The notes: generated by a model not told the origin, from the sequence alone. Counted from the first letter of the stretch, positions 26,819 to 34,623 are shown. The stretch is 64,000 nt of DNA from Devosia salina (GCF_019504385.1 NZ_CP080590.1:2956001-3020000), one strand, 5' to 3'. A program made the numbers and translations.

Positions 26819-27268
26819 ATGCCCGAAGGCAAGCCGAAGCGCCCGCCTCTCAAGCCCGGCCCCGACGGCATTGTGCGTCTGTCGGGCGGCAATCCGCAGA
26901 TCGCCAAGGGCTATGGCAATGACATTGTAAAGAAATACATCGCCGCCATGCCCGGCTGGCAACGTGAAGTCGGCGAAACGCTCGACGCGATCATTGAGAG
27001 GACCGTGCTCGGCGTCGAAAAGGCGGTGAAATGGAACACGCCCTTCTATGGGGTGGAAAGGGACATCTGGTTCGTCAGCTACCACTGCATGAGCAAATAC
27101 GTGAAGGTGGCTTTCCACAATGGCGCCCAGCTTCATCCGATGCCGCCGGGCAAATCGAAACAGGAGCGGGTGCGCTATCTCGACATCTACGAGACCGACA
27201 CTATCGACCAGGACCAGTTCGCTGATTGGGTGAGGCAGGCCAGCCTGCTTCCCGGCGAAAAGATGTGA
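26819..27268 (+). CDS. DUF1801-domain protein, first of two
   Basis: The 149-residue soluble protein belongs to the DUF1801 (YdhG-like) family: YIAAMPGWQREVGETLDAIIERT, AVKWNTPFYGVERDIWFVS and YVKVAFHNGAQ. The biochemical role of the family is unknown. It follows the membrane-protein gene by three bases. The next gene encodes a second, divergent DUF1801 protein. Confidence 0.85.
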   Translation: MPEGKPKRPPLKPGPDGIVRLSGGNPQIAKGYGNDIVKKYIAAMPGWQREVGETLDAIIERTVLGVEKAVKWNTPFYGVERDIWFVSYHCMSKYVKVAFHNGAQLHPMPPGKSKQERVRYLDIYETDTIDQDQFADWVRQASLLPGEKM

Positions 27269-27279
27269 AAGGCAATGCC

Positions 27280-27702
27280 ATGAGTTTTTCCAAGAACAGC
27301 GCCGCCGACCTCGCAACCGGCGCCACGCCCACCGAACTCATCGACCAGCGCTTGGCCGCCCTGCCCGACTGGCGCGGCGAAAAGCTGGCCCAGATCCGCA
27401 AGCTCATCCACGAGGCGCTGCCCGACGTGGTGGAGGAGTGGAAATGGGGCAAACCGGTCTGGTCGCATAACGGCATTTTGTGCACCGGCGAGGTCTACAA
27501 GGCGGCGGTGAAGACCACTTTTCCCAAGGGCGCTTCGCTCGACGACCCCGACCACCTGTTCAATTCGAGCATGGAAGGCAATGTCCGCCGCGCCATTGAC
27601 TTTTTCGAGGGCGAAGCCATCGACGAGGCCGCCTTCAAGGACCTGATCAAGGCCGCCGCCCACGCCAATGGCGAAGCCGCCACCAAGAAAGCAAAAAAGT
27701 AG
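27280..27702 (+). CDS. DUF1801-domain protein, second of two
   Basis: The 140-residue protein has LAALPDWRGEKLAQIRKLIHEALPDVVEEWKW followed by GKPVWSHNGILCTGEVYKAAVKTTFPKGASL and a Lys-rich end. It is clearly related to the upstream gene but well diverged. Function is unknown. It is 11 bases from each neighbour. Confidence 0.86.
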   Translation: MSFSKNSAADLATGATPTELIDQRLAALPDWRGEKLAQIRKLIHEALPDVVEEWKWGKPVWSHNGILCTGEVYKAAVKTTFPKGASLDDPDHLFNSSMEGNVRRAIDFFEGEAIDEAAFKDLIKAAAHANGEAATKKAKK

Positions 27703-27713
27703 GAACGCCCGCC

Positions 27714-28139
27714 ATGACCACCGCCACCGACACCCGCTCCGTTATCGTCGAGCGCGAAATTCCCCAGCCAGCCACCCGCATCTGGAAGGCCCTGACCCAG
27801 TCGCACCTGATTTCGGAATGGCTGATGAACAATGATTTCGAGCCCAGGGTCGGGCACAAGTTCAAGCTGCGCGGCGAATGGGGCGGCATTCTCGACTGCG
27901 AGGTGCTGGCCATCGAGCCGGAGCGCACCCTGTCCTATTCATGGGATTTCGACAATCCCGACCCGGCCTTCGCGCTCAAGAGCGTGGTCACCTATACCCT
28001 GACGCCCACCGACGCCGGCACGCATCTGCGCGTCGAGCAGGCCGGGTTCCGCCCCGAGCAGAAGCAGGCCTATGGCGGCGCCCATGCCGGCTGGAAGAAC
28101 TTCCTCGCCAAGCTCGAAGAGGTTGTGGGTGCGGCTTGA
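27714..28139 (+). CDS. SRPBCC (AHSA1-type) protein of the ArsR operon
   Basis: The 141-residue protein has the START-like fold pattern of the AHSA1 family: IVEREIPQPATRIWKALTQ, LISEWLM, ECEVLAIEPER-like strands (CEVLAIEPERTLSYSWDF) and GGAHAGWKNFLAKLEEVV at the C-terminus. It may bind a hydrophobic ligand in its cavity. It ends the five-gene ArsR operon; a hairpin repeat follows and may terminate transcription. Confidence 0.88.
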   Translation: MTTATDTRSVIVEREIPQPATRIWKALTQSHLISEWLMNNDFEPRVGHKFKLRGEWGGILDCEVLAIEPERTLSYSWDFDNPDPAFALKSVVTYTLTPTDAGTHLRVEQAGFRPEQKQAYGGAHAGWKNFLAKLEEVVGAA

Positions 28140-28170
28140 AGGCCAGAACTAAAGGCACCCCCACCCTTGA

Positions 28171-28193
28171 TCCCTCCCCACAAGGGGGAGGGA
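28171..28193. repeat. GC-rich hairpin repeat after the ArsR operon
   Basis: TCCCTCCCC and GGGGAGGGA pair around ACAAG. A related half-unit (CTCCCTCCCCTTGATGGG) follows at about 28223-28240. It belongs to the same family as the pair at 10266-10366. Confidence 0.6.
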
Positions 28194-28257
28194 GACGATG
28201 AACACTGGCATTGCAGCCTGCGCCTCCCTCCCCTTGATGGGCTTCGAACCGCCCCGA

Positions 28258-28297
28258 AGGGCAAAACTCTCCGGTGGAGAGTTTTGAGGTGAGAAGG
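28258..28297 (+). repeat. hairpin repeat, copy 2
   Basis: Perfect 11-bp arms CAAAACTCTCC and GGAGAGTTTTG flank GGT and are followed by AGGTGAGAAGG, identical to the tail of copy 1 at 15161-15200. The three inner stem pairs that differ from copy 1 remain paired. Confidence 0.78.
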
Positions 28298-28400
28298 AAT
28301 GAGGGCGGGTGATCAACCGACCCGATGCAAGAACTCTAGCGCCTCACCCCGCCTTCTGCTTACCATCGGGGCTCCCACCTGACGATGACGAGACCCTTTC

Positions 28401-29819
28401 ATGAACCGTTACCCCCGCGACATGCATGGCTATGGCCAGACCCCGCCCCATGCCAACTGGCCCGGCGGTGCCCATGTGGCAGTGCAGTTCGTGCTCAATT
28501 ACGAAGAGGGCGGGGAGAACAATATCCTGCATGGCGATGACGCCTCCGAGGCCTTTCTCGTCGACGTGCTGGGCGCCGCGCCCTGGCCCAACCAGCGGCA
28601 CGCCAATGTCGAAAGCATGTATGAATACGGCGCCCGCGCCGGTTTCTGGCGGCTGCATCTGCTTTTCACCGAAGCCAATCTGCCGGTCACCGTCTATGGC
28701 GTGGCAACGGCGCTGATGCGGGCCCCCGCTCAGCTCGCTGCCATGCAGGAGGCCGGCTGGGAAATCGCGTCTCATGGCCTGAAATGGGTGCAGCACAAGG
28801 ACATGCCGGCGGCGGAGGAAAGCGCCCAGATCGCCGAGGCCGTCCGGCTCCACACCATTGCCACCGGCTCGCGGCCGCTGGGCTGGTATACGGGTCGCTC
28901 CAGCCTCAACACGGTCGACCTCGTCGCTGACCACGGGGGCTTTGCCTATATCTCGGACACCTATGACGACGACCTGCCCTATTGGAAAGTCATCGGCGGC
29001 AAGCCGCAGCTGATCATTCCCTATACGCTGAGCGCCAATGACATGCGCTTCGTCACCGCCCCGGGCTTCGACAATGGCGAGGAATATTTTGCCTTCCTCA
29101 AGGACAGCTTTGACTGCCTCTATGCCGAGGGTGAGGCGGGCAGCCCCAAGATGATGTCGATCGGCCTGCACTGCCGGCTGGTCGGCCAGCCCGGCCGCTA
29201 CCAGGGCCTGAAGAAGTTCGTCGATTATATCCGGACCTTCGACAAGGTCTGGGTGCCGACACGTCTGGAGATTGCCCGGCACTGGGCAAGGGAACACCCC
29301 TATGTCGCCCCCGAAGTCGTGCCGAGCCAGTTGGACAAGGCGGATTTCGTCGCCCGCTACGGCTCGATCTTCGAACACTCACCCTGGATCGCCGAGCGCG
29401 CCTGGGAGGCCGAGATGGGGCCAGCCAATGACACCGCCATCGGTCTGCACTTCGCGCTCAGGAGCCAGTTCCGCATGGCCACGCCAGAAGAACGGCTCGC
29501 CGTGCTGCGCGCCCACCCGGACCTGGCTGGCAAGCTGGCCGCCGCCAAGCGCCTCACGGCCGACTCGACTGCCGAACAGGCCTCGGCTGGCCTTGATGCC
29601 CTCACCGATGCCGAGCGCGAAAAGTTCACCGCCCTCAACAATGCCTATGTGGAGAAATTCGGCTTCCCCTTCATCATCGCGGTGCGCGACCACACCAAGG
29701 CATCGATCCTGGAGAACTTTGAGAAGCGTATTGCCAATTCAGCTGCGGAGGAATTCGCCACCGCCTGCGCACAGGTGGAGCGTATCGCGCTGCTGCGGTT
29801 GAAAGCTGTCCTGCCCTGA
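28401..29819 (+). CDS. puuE: fused allantoinase (PuuE type) and OHCU decarboxylase
   Basis: The 472-residue protein joins two steps. Residues about 1-300 are a polysaccharide-deacetylase-fold allantoinase (VQFVLNYEEGGENNILHGD, GWEIASHGLKWVQ, GWYTGRSSLNTV) that opens allantoin to allantoate. Residues about 312-472 are an OHCU decarboxylase domain with the catalytic His in RAHPDLAGK and the STAEQASAGLD motif, which makes S-allantoin from the UraH product. The domains are therefore fused in the reverse of reaction order. It stands apart from the uraH-xdh operon on the opposite strand. Confidence 0.95.
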   Translation: MNRYPRDMHGYGQTPPHANWPGGAHVAVQFVLNYEEGGENNILHGDDASEAFLVDVLGAAPWPNQRHANVESMYEYGARAGFWRLHLLFTEANLPVTVYGVATALMRAPAQLAAMQEAGWEIASHGLKWVQHKDMPAAEESAQIAEAVRLHTIATGSRPLGWYTGRSSLNTVDLVADHGGFAYISDTYDDDLPYWKVIGGKPQLIIPYTLSANDMRFVTAPGFDNGEEYFAFLKDSFDCLYAEGEAGSPKMMSIGLHCRLVGQPGRYQGLKKFVDYIRTFDKVWVPTRLEIARHWAREHPYVAPEVVPSQLDKADFVARYGSIFEHSPWIAERAWEAEMGPANDTAIGLHFALRSQFRMATPEERLAVLRAHPDLAGKLAAAKRLTADSTAEQASAGLDALTDAEREKFTALNNAYVEKFGFPFIIAVRDHTKASILENFEKRIANSAAEEFATACAQVERIALLRLKAVLP

Positions 29820-29827
29820 GCGCCTGA

Positions 29828-29968
29828 TCAGCCGTGAAGGTCGGATTGGCGATCCTCGTCCTCGTCCCGCTCAAAGCCAAACATCATGGCCAGCACGGCC
29901 AGCCAGGGCAGGTTGTGCTGCACCCAATGGTGCGGGGAAACGCCGATACTCAACAACACTTGACGCAT
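29828..29968 (-). CDS. possible 46-aa small protein
   Basis: An ATG with GGGGATC before it opens 46 codons: MRQVLLSIGVSPHHWVQHNL, a short hydrophobic stretch (PWLAVLAMMFGF) and an acidic tail (ERDEDEDRQ). It converges on puuE with eight bases between. No family is recognised. Evidence is the ribosome-binding site and composition only. A plus-strand reading frame across the same bases looks less convincing. Confidence 0.42.
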   Translation of the reverse strand: MRQVLLSIGVSPHHWVQHNLPWLAVLAMMFGFERDEDEDRQSDLHG

Positions 29969-29996
29969 GATCCCCAAAGGCTAGCGCCAAGTGTTG
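29954..29996. promoter_or_regulatory. inverted repeat around the small gene start
   Basis: CAACACTTG (29954-29962) and CAAGTGTTG (29988-29996) are perfect 9-bp arms 25 bases apart that bracket the start and ribosome-binding site of the 46-codon gene. It could be an operator or fold in RNA. Confidence 0.35.
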
Positions 29997-30028
29997 AAGA
30001 TTGCGTAACCCTAATGCGCCGCTAACGC

Positions 30029-30541
30029 CTATTTATAGAAGCCTTCGCGCAGATTGATGCCGTGCTCGAGATAGACCTTCATGGCGCACAGCATGCCGGT
30101 CCAGCCCTCGCAATTGCCATAGGACGACTTGAGCCCGCCCGGGGTCTGTCGCCAGCCGCTTTCGGAGATCGTGACCAGCGTGCGTCCGTCCTCGAGTGCC
30201 GTGAAGTCCATGGTGACCGTGGTCTTGTAGCCCACCGGCTGCGGCGTCTCGCCGGTCGTGCTGGGCTCGGTGGCCTCGCTCGCATCCCAGCGCAGCACAA
30301 TCTTGCTGTCGGGGATGACCTCGACCACCTCCACCGGAAAGGCGCCCGGAAAATCATGAAAGTCCCAGGTCACGGTAGCGCCGGTCTCCAGCCGCCCCCT
30401 GGCGCCGCCAGTGGTGAAATAGCCCGACAGCTTGCCGGGATCGGCGACCGCCTCGAACACGTCATGCACCGGCTTGTCGATACGACCCGACACCCGGAAC
30501 TGCAGCTGCAAATCCTTTTCCTTCGCGACCACGGCACGCAT
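30029..30541 (-). CDS. SRPBCC (AHSA1-type) protein of ArsR module 2
   Basis: The 170-residue protein has an AHSA1/START-like pattern: FRVSGRIDKPVHDVFEAVADPGKLSGYFT, WDFHDFPGAFPVEVVEV and a C-terminal GWTGMLCAMKVYLEHGINLREGFYK. It is divergent from an ArsR gene and probably under its control. It is only distantly like the SRPBCC protein of the first module. Function is unknown. Confidence 0.88.
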   Translation of the reverse strand: MRAVVAKEKDLQLQFRVSGRIDKPVHDVFEAVADPGKLSGYFTTGGARGRLETGATVTWDFHDFPGAFPVEVVEVIPDSKIVLRWDASEATEPSTTGETPQPVGYKTTVTMDFTALEDGRTLVTISESGWRQTPGGLKSSYGNCEGWTGMLCAMKVYLEHGINLREGFYK

Positions 30542-30558
30542 GAAACAAACTCCCTTGG

Positions 30559-30595
30559 TTGACGATCGGCATAATATGTTATATTTCTATAACAT
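30559..30595. promoter_or_regulatory. operator/promoter overlapping the second ArsR start
   Basis: ATGTTATA (30576-30583) and TATAACAT (30588-30595) form a perfect inverted repeat around TTTC; the last two bases are the A and T of the arsR ATG. TTGACG (30559-30564) and TATATT (30580-30585) could be -35 and -10 elements, with a short 15-base spacer. No ribosome-binding site is present, so a leaderless message is likely. The site lies between divergent genes. Confidence 0.68.
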
Positions 30596-30917
30596 GTCAA
30601 ATGACGACGCAGACGACGCTGTTTTCAAGGCCCTCGGGCACCGGGTGAGGCGTCGCATTCTCGATTTCCTCAAGACCGAACCACGCACCACCGGCATGCT
30701 GTGCGATCTCTTCCCCGAACTCGATCGCTGCACGGTCATGCAACATCTGGGCGTGCTGGAAGCAGCGGGGCTGGTCGTGGCCGAGAAGCGCGGACGCGAG
30801 CGCTGGAACCACCTTGACGCCCTGCCGGTGCACGCCATCCATGAACGCTGGATTGGTCCCTATGCGGCCTATGCCGCCAGCATGTTGAGCAAGCTCAAGC
30901 AGACGCTCGACGCCTGA
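30594..30917 (+). CDS. ArsR-family transcriptional repressor (module 2)
   Basis: The 107-residue winged-helix protein has FKALGHRVRRRILDFLKTEP, DRCTVMQHLGVLEAAGLVVAEK and a wing GRERWNHLDALP. No cysteine metal site of the classical kind is seen, though CDLFPELDRC contains two cysteines. It is divergent from the SRPBCC gene across a palindrome that overlaps its own start codon, implying negative autoregulation. Confidence 0.88.
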   Translation: MSNDDADDAVFKALGHRVRRRILDFLKTEPRTTGMLCDLFPELDRCTVMQHLGVLEAAGLVVAEKRGRERWNHLDALPVHAIHERWIGPYAAYAASMLSKLKQTLDA

Positions 30918-30973
30918 GCGCTTGCGACGCGGCCCTGCCCCGCGCTACTTCATTGAGGCAGGAGACCTTACCC

Positions 30974-31660
30974 ATGCTCAAGCTGATCATCGGCAACAAG
31001 AACTATTCGTCCTGGTCGCTACGACCCTGGCTGGCGCTGCGCATGGCGGATATCCCCTTCGAGGAGGAGCTGCGGCCTTTCATCGATCACGGCAGCCATG
31101 ACACGTTCCGCGCCTTTTCGCCCACTGGCCGCGTCCCGCTTCTGGTGGATGGCAAGGTCGAGGTCTGGGACTCTCTTGCCATCGTGGAACACGTTGCGGA
31201 AACCTACCCTGCCCTGTGGCCGGCCGACATTGCCGCTCGCGCCTATGCCCGCTCAGTGGCCGCCGAAATGCATTCCGGCTTCTCCGAGCTGCGCAATGTC
31301 TGCACCATGAATTGCGGGCTGCGCGTGCAACTGCACCACCGCTCACCGGCCCTCGAACGCGACCTGGCCCGCATTGCCGAGATCTGGTCGACGGGTATCG
31401 AACGCTTTGGCGGGCCATTCCTCGCCGGTGATCGTTTCACCGTGGCGGACGCCTTCTACGCCCCCGTCGCCTTCCGCCTCCAGACCTATGGCATTGCACT
31501 TGGCGCCGTGCCCGATGCCTATGCCGCCCGCCTGCGCGCACTGCCGCCAATGGTCGAATGGTACGAGGCCGGTATCGCCGAAACCTGGCGCGAGCCGGAC
31601 CATGAGGCTGAAGCTCTGGCGGCCGGCGCTGTGCTCAGCGACCTGCGCCGCACGGCCTGA
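30974..31660 (+). CDS. glutathione S-transferase family protein
   Basis: The 228-residue protein has the thioredoxin-fold N-terminal domain (NKNYSSWSLRPWLALRMADIPF, SPTGRVPLLVDG, VWDSLAIVEHVAE) and an all-helical C-terminal domain (GDRFTVADAFYAPVAFRL). AGGAGA precedes the ATG. Twelve bases separate it from the ureidoglycine aminohydrolase gene, so it may be the first gene of that operon. Its substrate is unknown. Confidence 0.9.
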   Translation: MLKLIIGNKNYSSWSLRPWLALRMADIPFEEELRPFIDHGSHDTFRAFSPTGRVPLLVDGKVEVWDSLAIVEHVAETYPALWPADIAARAYARSVAAEMHSGFSELRNVCTMNCGLRVQLHHRSPALERDLARIAEIWSTGIERFGGPFLAGDRFTVADAFYAPVAFRLQTYGIALGAVPDAYAARLRALPPMVEWYEAGIAETWREPDHEAEALAAGAVLSDLRRTA

Positions 31661-31672
31661 TTGGAGATGATC

Positions 31673-32488
31673 ATGACAAGCTACGCCTCTCCCATTGCCG
31701 GACTGCCCGACCAGATGGCCCTCCATACCGGTCGCGCCACTTTCACGGAGGCCTATGCATTCATTCCCCGCGGCGTCATGCGCGACATCGTCACGTCCTA
31801 CCTGCCGCATTGGAACGATACGCGGCTCTGGGTTATCGCTCGACCCATGAGCGGCTTTGCCGAGACCTTCTCGCAATACATCGTCGAAGTGCAGCCCGGT
31901 GGCGGCAGCCAGCGCCCCGAGGAAAATCCAGAGGCCGAGGGCGTGCTGTTTGTCGTCTCCGGGCAGATGACGATCACGGTCGAGGGCGAGACGCACCTTC
32001 TCGGGGAAGGCGGCTATGCCTTCCTGCCGCCGGGTTGTGCCTGGAGCCTTGTCAACAAGTCCACCGAGCCCGTCCGCTTTCACTGGGTGCGCAAGCGCTA
32101 CGAAGTCGTGGATGGCATCGACATTCCCGCGCCCTTCGTCGCCAATGAGCAGGACCAGCCCATTCTCTGGATGCCCGGCACGAACCAGACTTGGGGGACG
32201 ACGCGCTTTGTCGATCCGGCCGATGTGCGCCACGACATGCACGTCAATATCGTCACGCTCGAGCCGGGCGCGGTCATTCCCTTCGAGGAAACCCATGTCA
32301 TGGAGCACGGCCTCTATGTGCTGGAGGGCAAGGCGGTCTATCGGCTCAATCGCGACTGGGTCGAGGTGGAGCCCGGGGATTTCATGTGGCTGCGCGCCTT
32401 CTGCCCGCAGGCCTGCTATGCCGGCCCCCAGCGCTTCCGCTACCTGCTCTACAAGGACGTCAACCGACACGCCAAGCTGCCGTTCTGA
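31673..32488 (+). CDS. allE: (S)-ureidoglycine aminohydrolase
   Basis: This bicupin enzyme releases ammonia from (S)-ureidoglycine to form ureidoglycolate. The 271-residue length and two cupin domains (GVLFVVSGQMTITVEGE and EHGLYVLEGKAVYRLN) fit the family. The metal site is probably in the C-terminal cupin (EETHVMEHGLYVLEG). GGAGATGATC places the start at this ATG; an ATG two codons earlier is possible. It precedes allA by three bases. Confidence 0.92.
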   Translation: MTSYASPIAGLPDQMALHTGRATFTEAYAFIPRGVMRDIVTSYLPHWNDTRLWVIARPMSGFAETFSQYIVEVQPGGGSQRPEENPEAEGVLFVVSGQMTITVEGETHLLGEGGYAFLPPGCAWSLVNKSTEPVRFHWVRKRYEVVDGIDIPAPFVANEQDQPILWMPGTNQTWGTTRFVDPADVRHDMHVNIVTLEPGAVIPFEETHVMEHGLYVLEGKAVYRLNRDWVEVEPGDFMWLRAFCPQACYAGPQRFRYLLYKDVNRHAKLPF

Positions 32489-32491
32489 GCC

Positions 32492-32989
32492 ATGACCGAC
32501 GCCATCCACATCCACATCGAGCCGCTGACGGCCGAGGCATTCGCCCCCTTCGGACAGGTTATCGAACGCGCCGGCGCGCACCACTATCCGATCAATGCGG
32601 GCATGACCGAACGTTATCACGACCTGGCGCGCATCGAACTGGGCGGCGTGCACCCGCGCCCCCTCATCTCCATATTTCACGGCCAGCCCTACCAATTGCC
32701 GCTGGCGCTCAAGCTGGTTGAACGCCACCCGCTGGGCAGTCAGGCCTTTTTCCCGCTCTCCGATAGTCCCTGGCTGGTTATCGTCGCGGAGGACGACGGC
32801 GGCACGCCGGTTCGCCTGCGCGCCTTCCGTCCGGCATCAGGTCAGGGCGTCAACATTGCCATGAACACCTGGCATGGCGTCCTGACCCCGCTCGAACGCG
32901 ACAGCGCCTATCTGGTCGTCGACCGGGGCGGCGAGGGCGACAACCTCGAGGAACACCACTTCGCTGTTCCGCCAGTGATCGTCGCCTGA
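32492..32989 (+). CDS. allA: ureidoglycolate lyase
   Basis: AllA splits ureidoglycolate into glyoxylate and urea, the last step of allantoin use here. The 165-residue protein begins with the characteristic EPLTAEAFAPFGQVIE and contains HPLGSQAFFPLS and AMNTWHGVLTPL. It is coupled to the preceding aminohydrolase gene. The glyoxylate product would feed malate synthase G. Confidence 0.94.
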   Translation: MTDAIHIHIEPLTAEAFAPFGQVIERAGAHHYPINAGMTERYHDLARIELGGVHPRPLISIFHGQPYQLPLALKLVERHPLGSQAFFPLSDSPWLVIVAEDDGGTPVRLRAFRPASGQGVNIAMNTWHGVLTPLERDSAYLVVDRGGEGDNLEEHHFAVPPVIVA

Positions 32990-33094
32990 CCCGGGCCGTA
33001 TGGCCTTGGCGTCCCGCGCTTAACCCCATCGATCGCTTTGGTTCGCCAGCGCAAGCCCGATAGGCTAGTGTGGGGCCAACCGGAGGTGGTGCAC

Positions 33095-33856
33095 ATGCTG
33101 ATCCGTATCCTGGCCCATATGCTGGCCCTCGTCCTGACGCTGCTGGTCGCCGTCATGCCCGCACAAGCCGATCCACTGACCATCTCGGGAGAGGTTCTGT
33201 ACCGCGAGCGCATCGCCCTGCCTTCGGGGTCGACGCTCCATGTGGGCCTCGTCGCGCTGCCGTCCGGACGCCCCGTCGTGGGGGCGGGCGCTGCCATTCC
33301 CGTCCGCACGGCGGCGCCCCTGCTTTTCAACCTGAACGTGCGCAGCGACGCAGTCACCGCCGGCGGCAGCTTCGGCCTCGTCGCCGAGATCCGTCATGGC
33401 GAAGACCTGCTCTTCCGCAATGACCAGGCAGTACCGGTTGACCTGACGACGGCGCTGCCGGTTTCCATCCTGGTCACGCGCCACACCGTGGCGCCGCCAA
33501 CAGAGCCGGCCTTCGACCCGGAGATCGTCGGGGTCGTCTGGACCGTCACCAGCATTGGTGGCCGACCGATAACCGGCCAACGCCCGCTGACCCTCTCGAT
33601 TGCCGCCGATCATCGCGTCGGCGGCTCGGGCGGCTGCAACAGCTATTTCTCCGAAGCCAGCATTGCCGACCACAAGATCAGTTTCGGGCCACCTGCGGCC
33701 ACCCGCATGGCCTGCGCGCCCGACATCATGGACCAGGAAACGGACTATTTCGCCGCACTGGCCGCCGTGGCATCCTATGAGCACGATGAGGCGGGCCTGC
33801 GCCTGCTCGATGCCGCCGGCATACCGCTCATTGGCCTGGTTCGCACCACGGAGTAG
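33095..33856 (+). CDS. exported protein with YbaY-like and META/HslJ domains
   Basis: A signal peptide (MLALVLTLLVAVMPAQA) precedes a 253-residue protein. The first part (LTISGEVLYRERIALPSGSTLHVGL) resembles the YbaY/type III secretion lipoprotein chaperone-like fold. The second, from about residue 145, is a META domain (VVWTVTSIGGRPI, GGSGGCNSYF, FGPPAATRMAC). META proteins are periplasmic or lipoproteins of unclear function, some linked to heat or antibiotic tolerance. GGAGG precedes the ATG. Confidence 0.82.
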   Translation: MLIRILAHMLALVLTLLVAVMPAQADPLTISGEVLYRERIALPSGSTLHVGLVALPSGRPVVGAGAAIPVRTAAPLLFNLNVRSDAVTAGGSFGLVAEIRHGEDLLFRNDQAVPVDLTTALPVSILVTRHTVAPPTEPAFDPEIVGVVWTVTSIGGRPITGQRPLTLSIAADHRVGGSGGCNSYFSEASIADHKISFGPPAATRMACAPDIMDQETDYFAALAAVASYEHDEAGLRLLDAAGIPLIGLVRTTE

Positions 33857-33862
33857 TTCGGA

Positions 33863-34486
33863 TTGGAGACTGCCACGCTGATTTCACGGCTGCTCGATGT
33901 CATCGAGCAGCAGATCGCCCCCGTCACCGCCGATGGCGTGGCCCGCGGCAACAAGCTCTTCGGTGCCGCGATCCTGAGGAAGTCCGACCTGTCCACCGTG
34001 GTCGCGGAAACCAATAACGAGATCGAAAATCCGCTCTGGCATGGCGAGATGCACGCCATCAAACGGTTCTTCGAGCTGCCCGCGGACCAGCGACCCGCCA
34101 CCAGCGACTGCCTGTTCCTGGCAACCCACGAGCCCTGCTCGCTCTGCCTTTCGGGCATCACCTGGTCGGGCTTCGACAATTTCTATTATCTCTTCAGCCA
34201 CCAGGACAGCCGCGACAGCTTTGCCATTCCCTACGACATCCAGATCCTCAAGGCCGTCTACGCCGTCCCCGACCCCGAGACCGGCAAGGTTTCGCCCGAA
34301 CGCGACCTCTACAATCGGCGCAATGAATTCTGGACCAGCCACGGCCTGCAGGACATGATCGCGGGTCTTGATCGTGGCAACCGGGAATTGCTGCTGGCGC
34401 GCATGGACGAGATCAGCGCCCTCTATGCCGACCTTTCGGACCGTTACCAGAAGACCAAGGGCGGCAAGGGCATTCCCCTCGCCTAG
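33863..34486 (+). CDS. zinc-dependent nucleoside/cytidine-type deaminase
   Basis: The 207-residue protein has the cytidine deaminase-like zinc site: HGEMHAI (His60 and catalytic Glu62) and PCSLC (Cys92, Cys95). The C-terminal third is unusual for short tRNA or guanine deaminases, so the substrate is uncertain. The start is a TTG nine bases after GGAG; no ATG is available before the catalytic motif. It lies six bases after the META gene. Proximity to purine genes is suggestive only. Confidence 0.8.
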   Translation: METATLISRLLDVIEQQIAPVTADGVARGNKLFGAAILRKSDLSTVVAETNNEIENPLWHGEMHAIKRFFELPADQRPATSDCLFLATHEPCSLCLSGITWSGFDNFYYLFSHQDSRDSFAIPYDIQILKAVYAVPDPETGKVSPERDLYNRRNEFWTSHGLQDMIAGLDRGNRELLLARMDEISALYADLSDRYQKTKGGKGIPLA

Positions 34487-34623
34487 CGCGTCTGCACTGT
34501 CGAGGTGGGCAGGAACTCGCTGCGCGGCGCCTCGGCGAAAGAGGCGGCAAAGGTCAGGAAGCTGATCGACAGGGCGAACAGCGCGGTGAGCATGATCTGT
34601 GACATGACGTGAAGGACCCTCAT
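34483..34623 (-). CDS. small secreted protein, 46 aa
   Basis: An ATG with a well-placed GGCGGAG ribosome-binding site opens 46 codons. Nearly half is a signal-peptide-like core (MLTALFALSISFLTFAASFA) with AxA-like cleavage, leaving a short mature peptide (EAPRSEFLPTSTVQTR). The stop overlaps the stop of the convergent deaminase gene. No family is recognised; the arrangement of ribosome-binding site plus signal sequence makes it credible. Confidence 0.6.
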   Translation of the reverse strand: MRVLHVMSQIMLTALFALSISFLTFAASFAEAPRSEFLPTSTVQTR

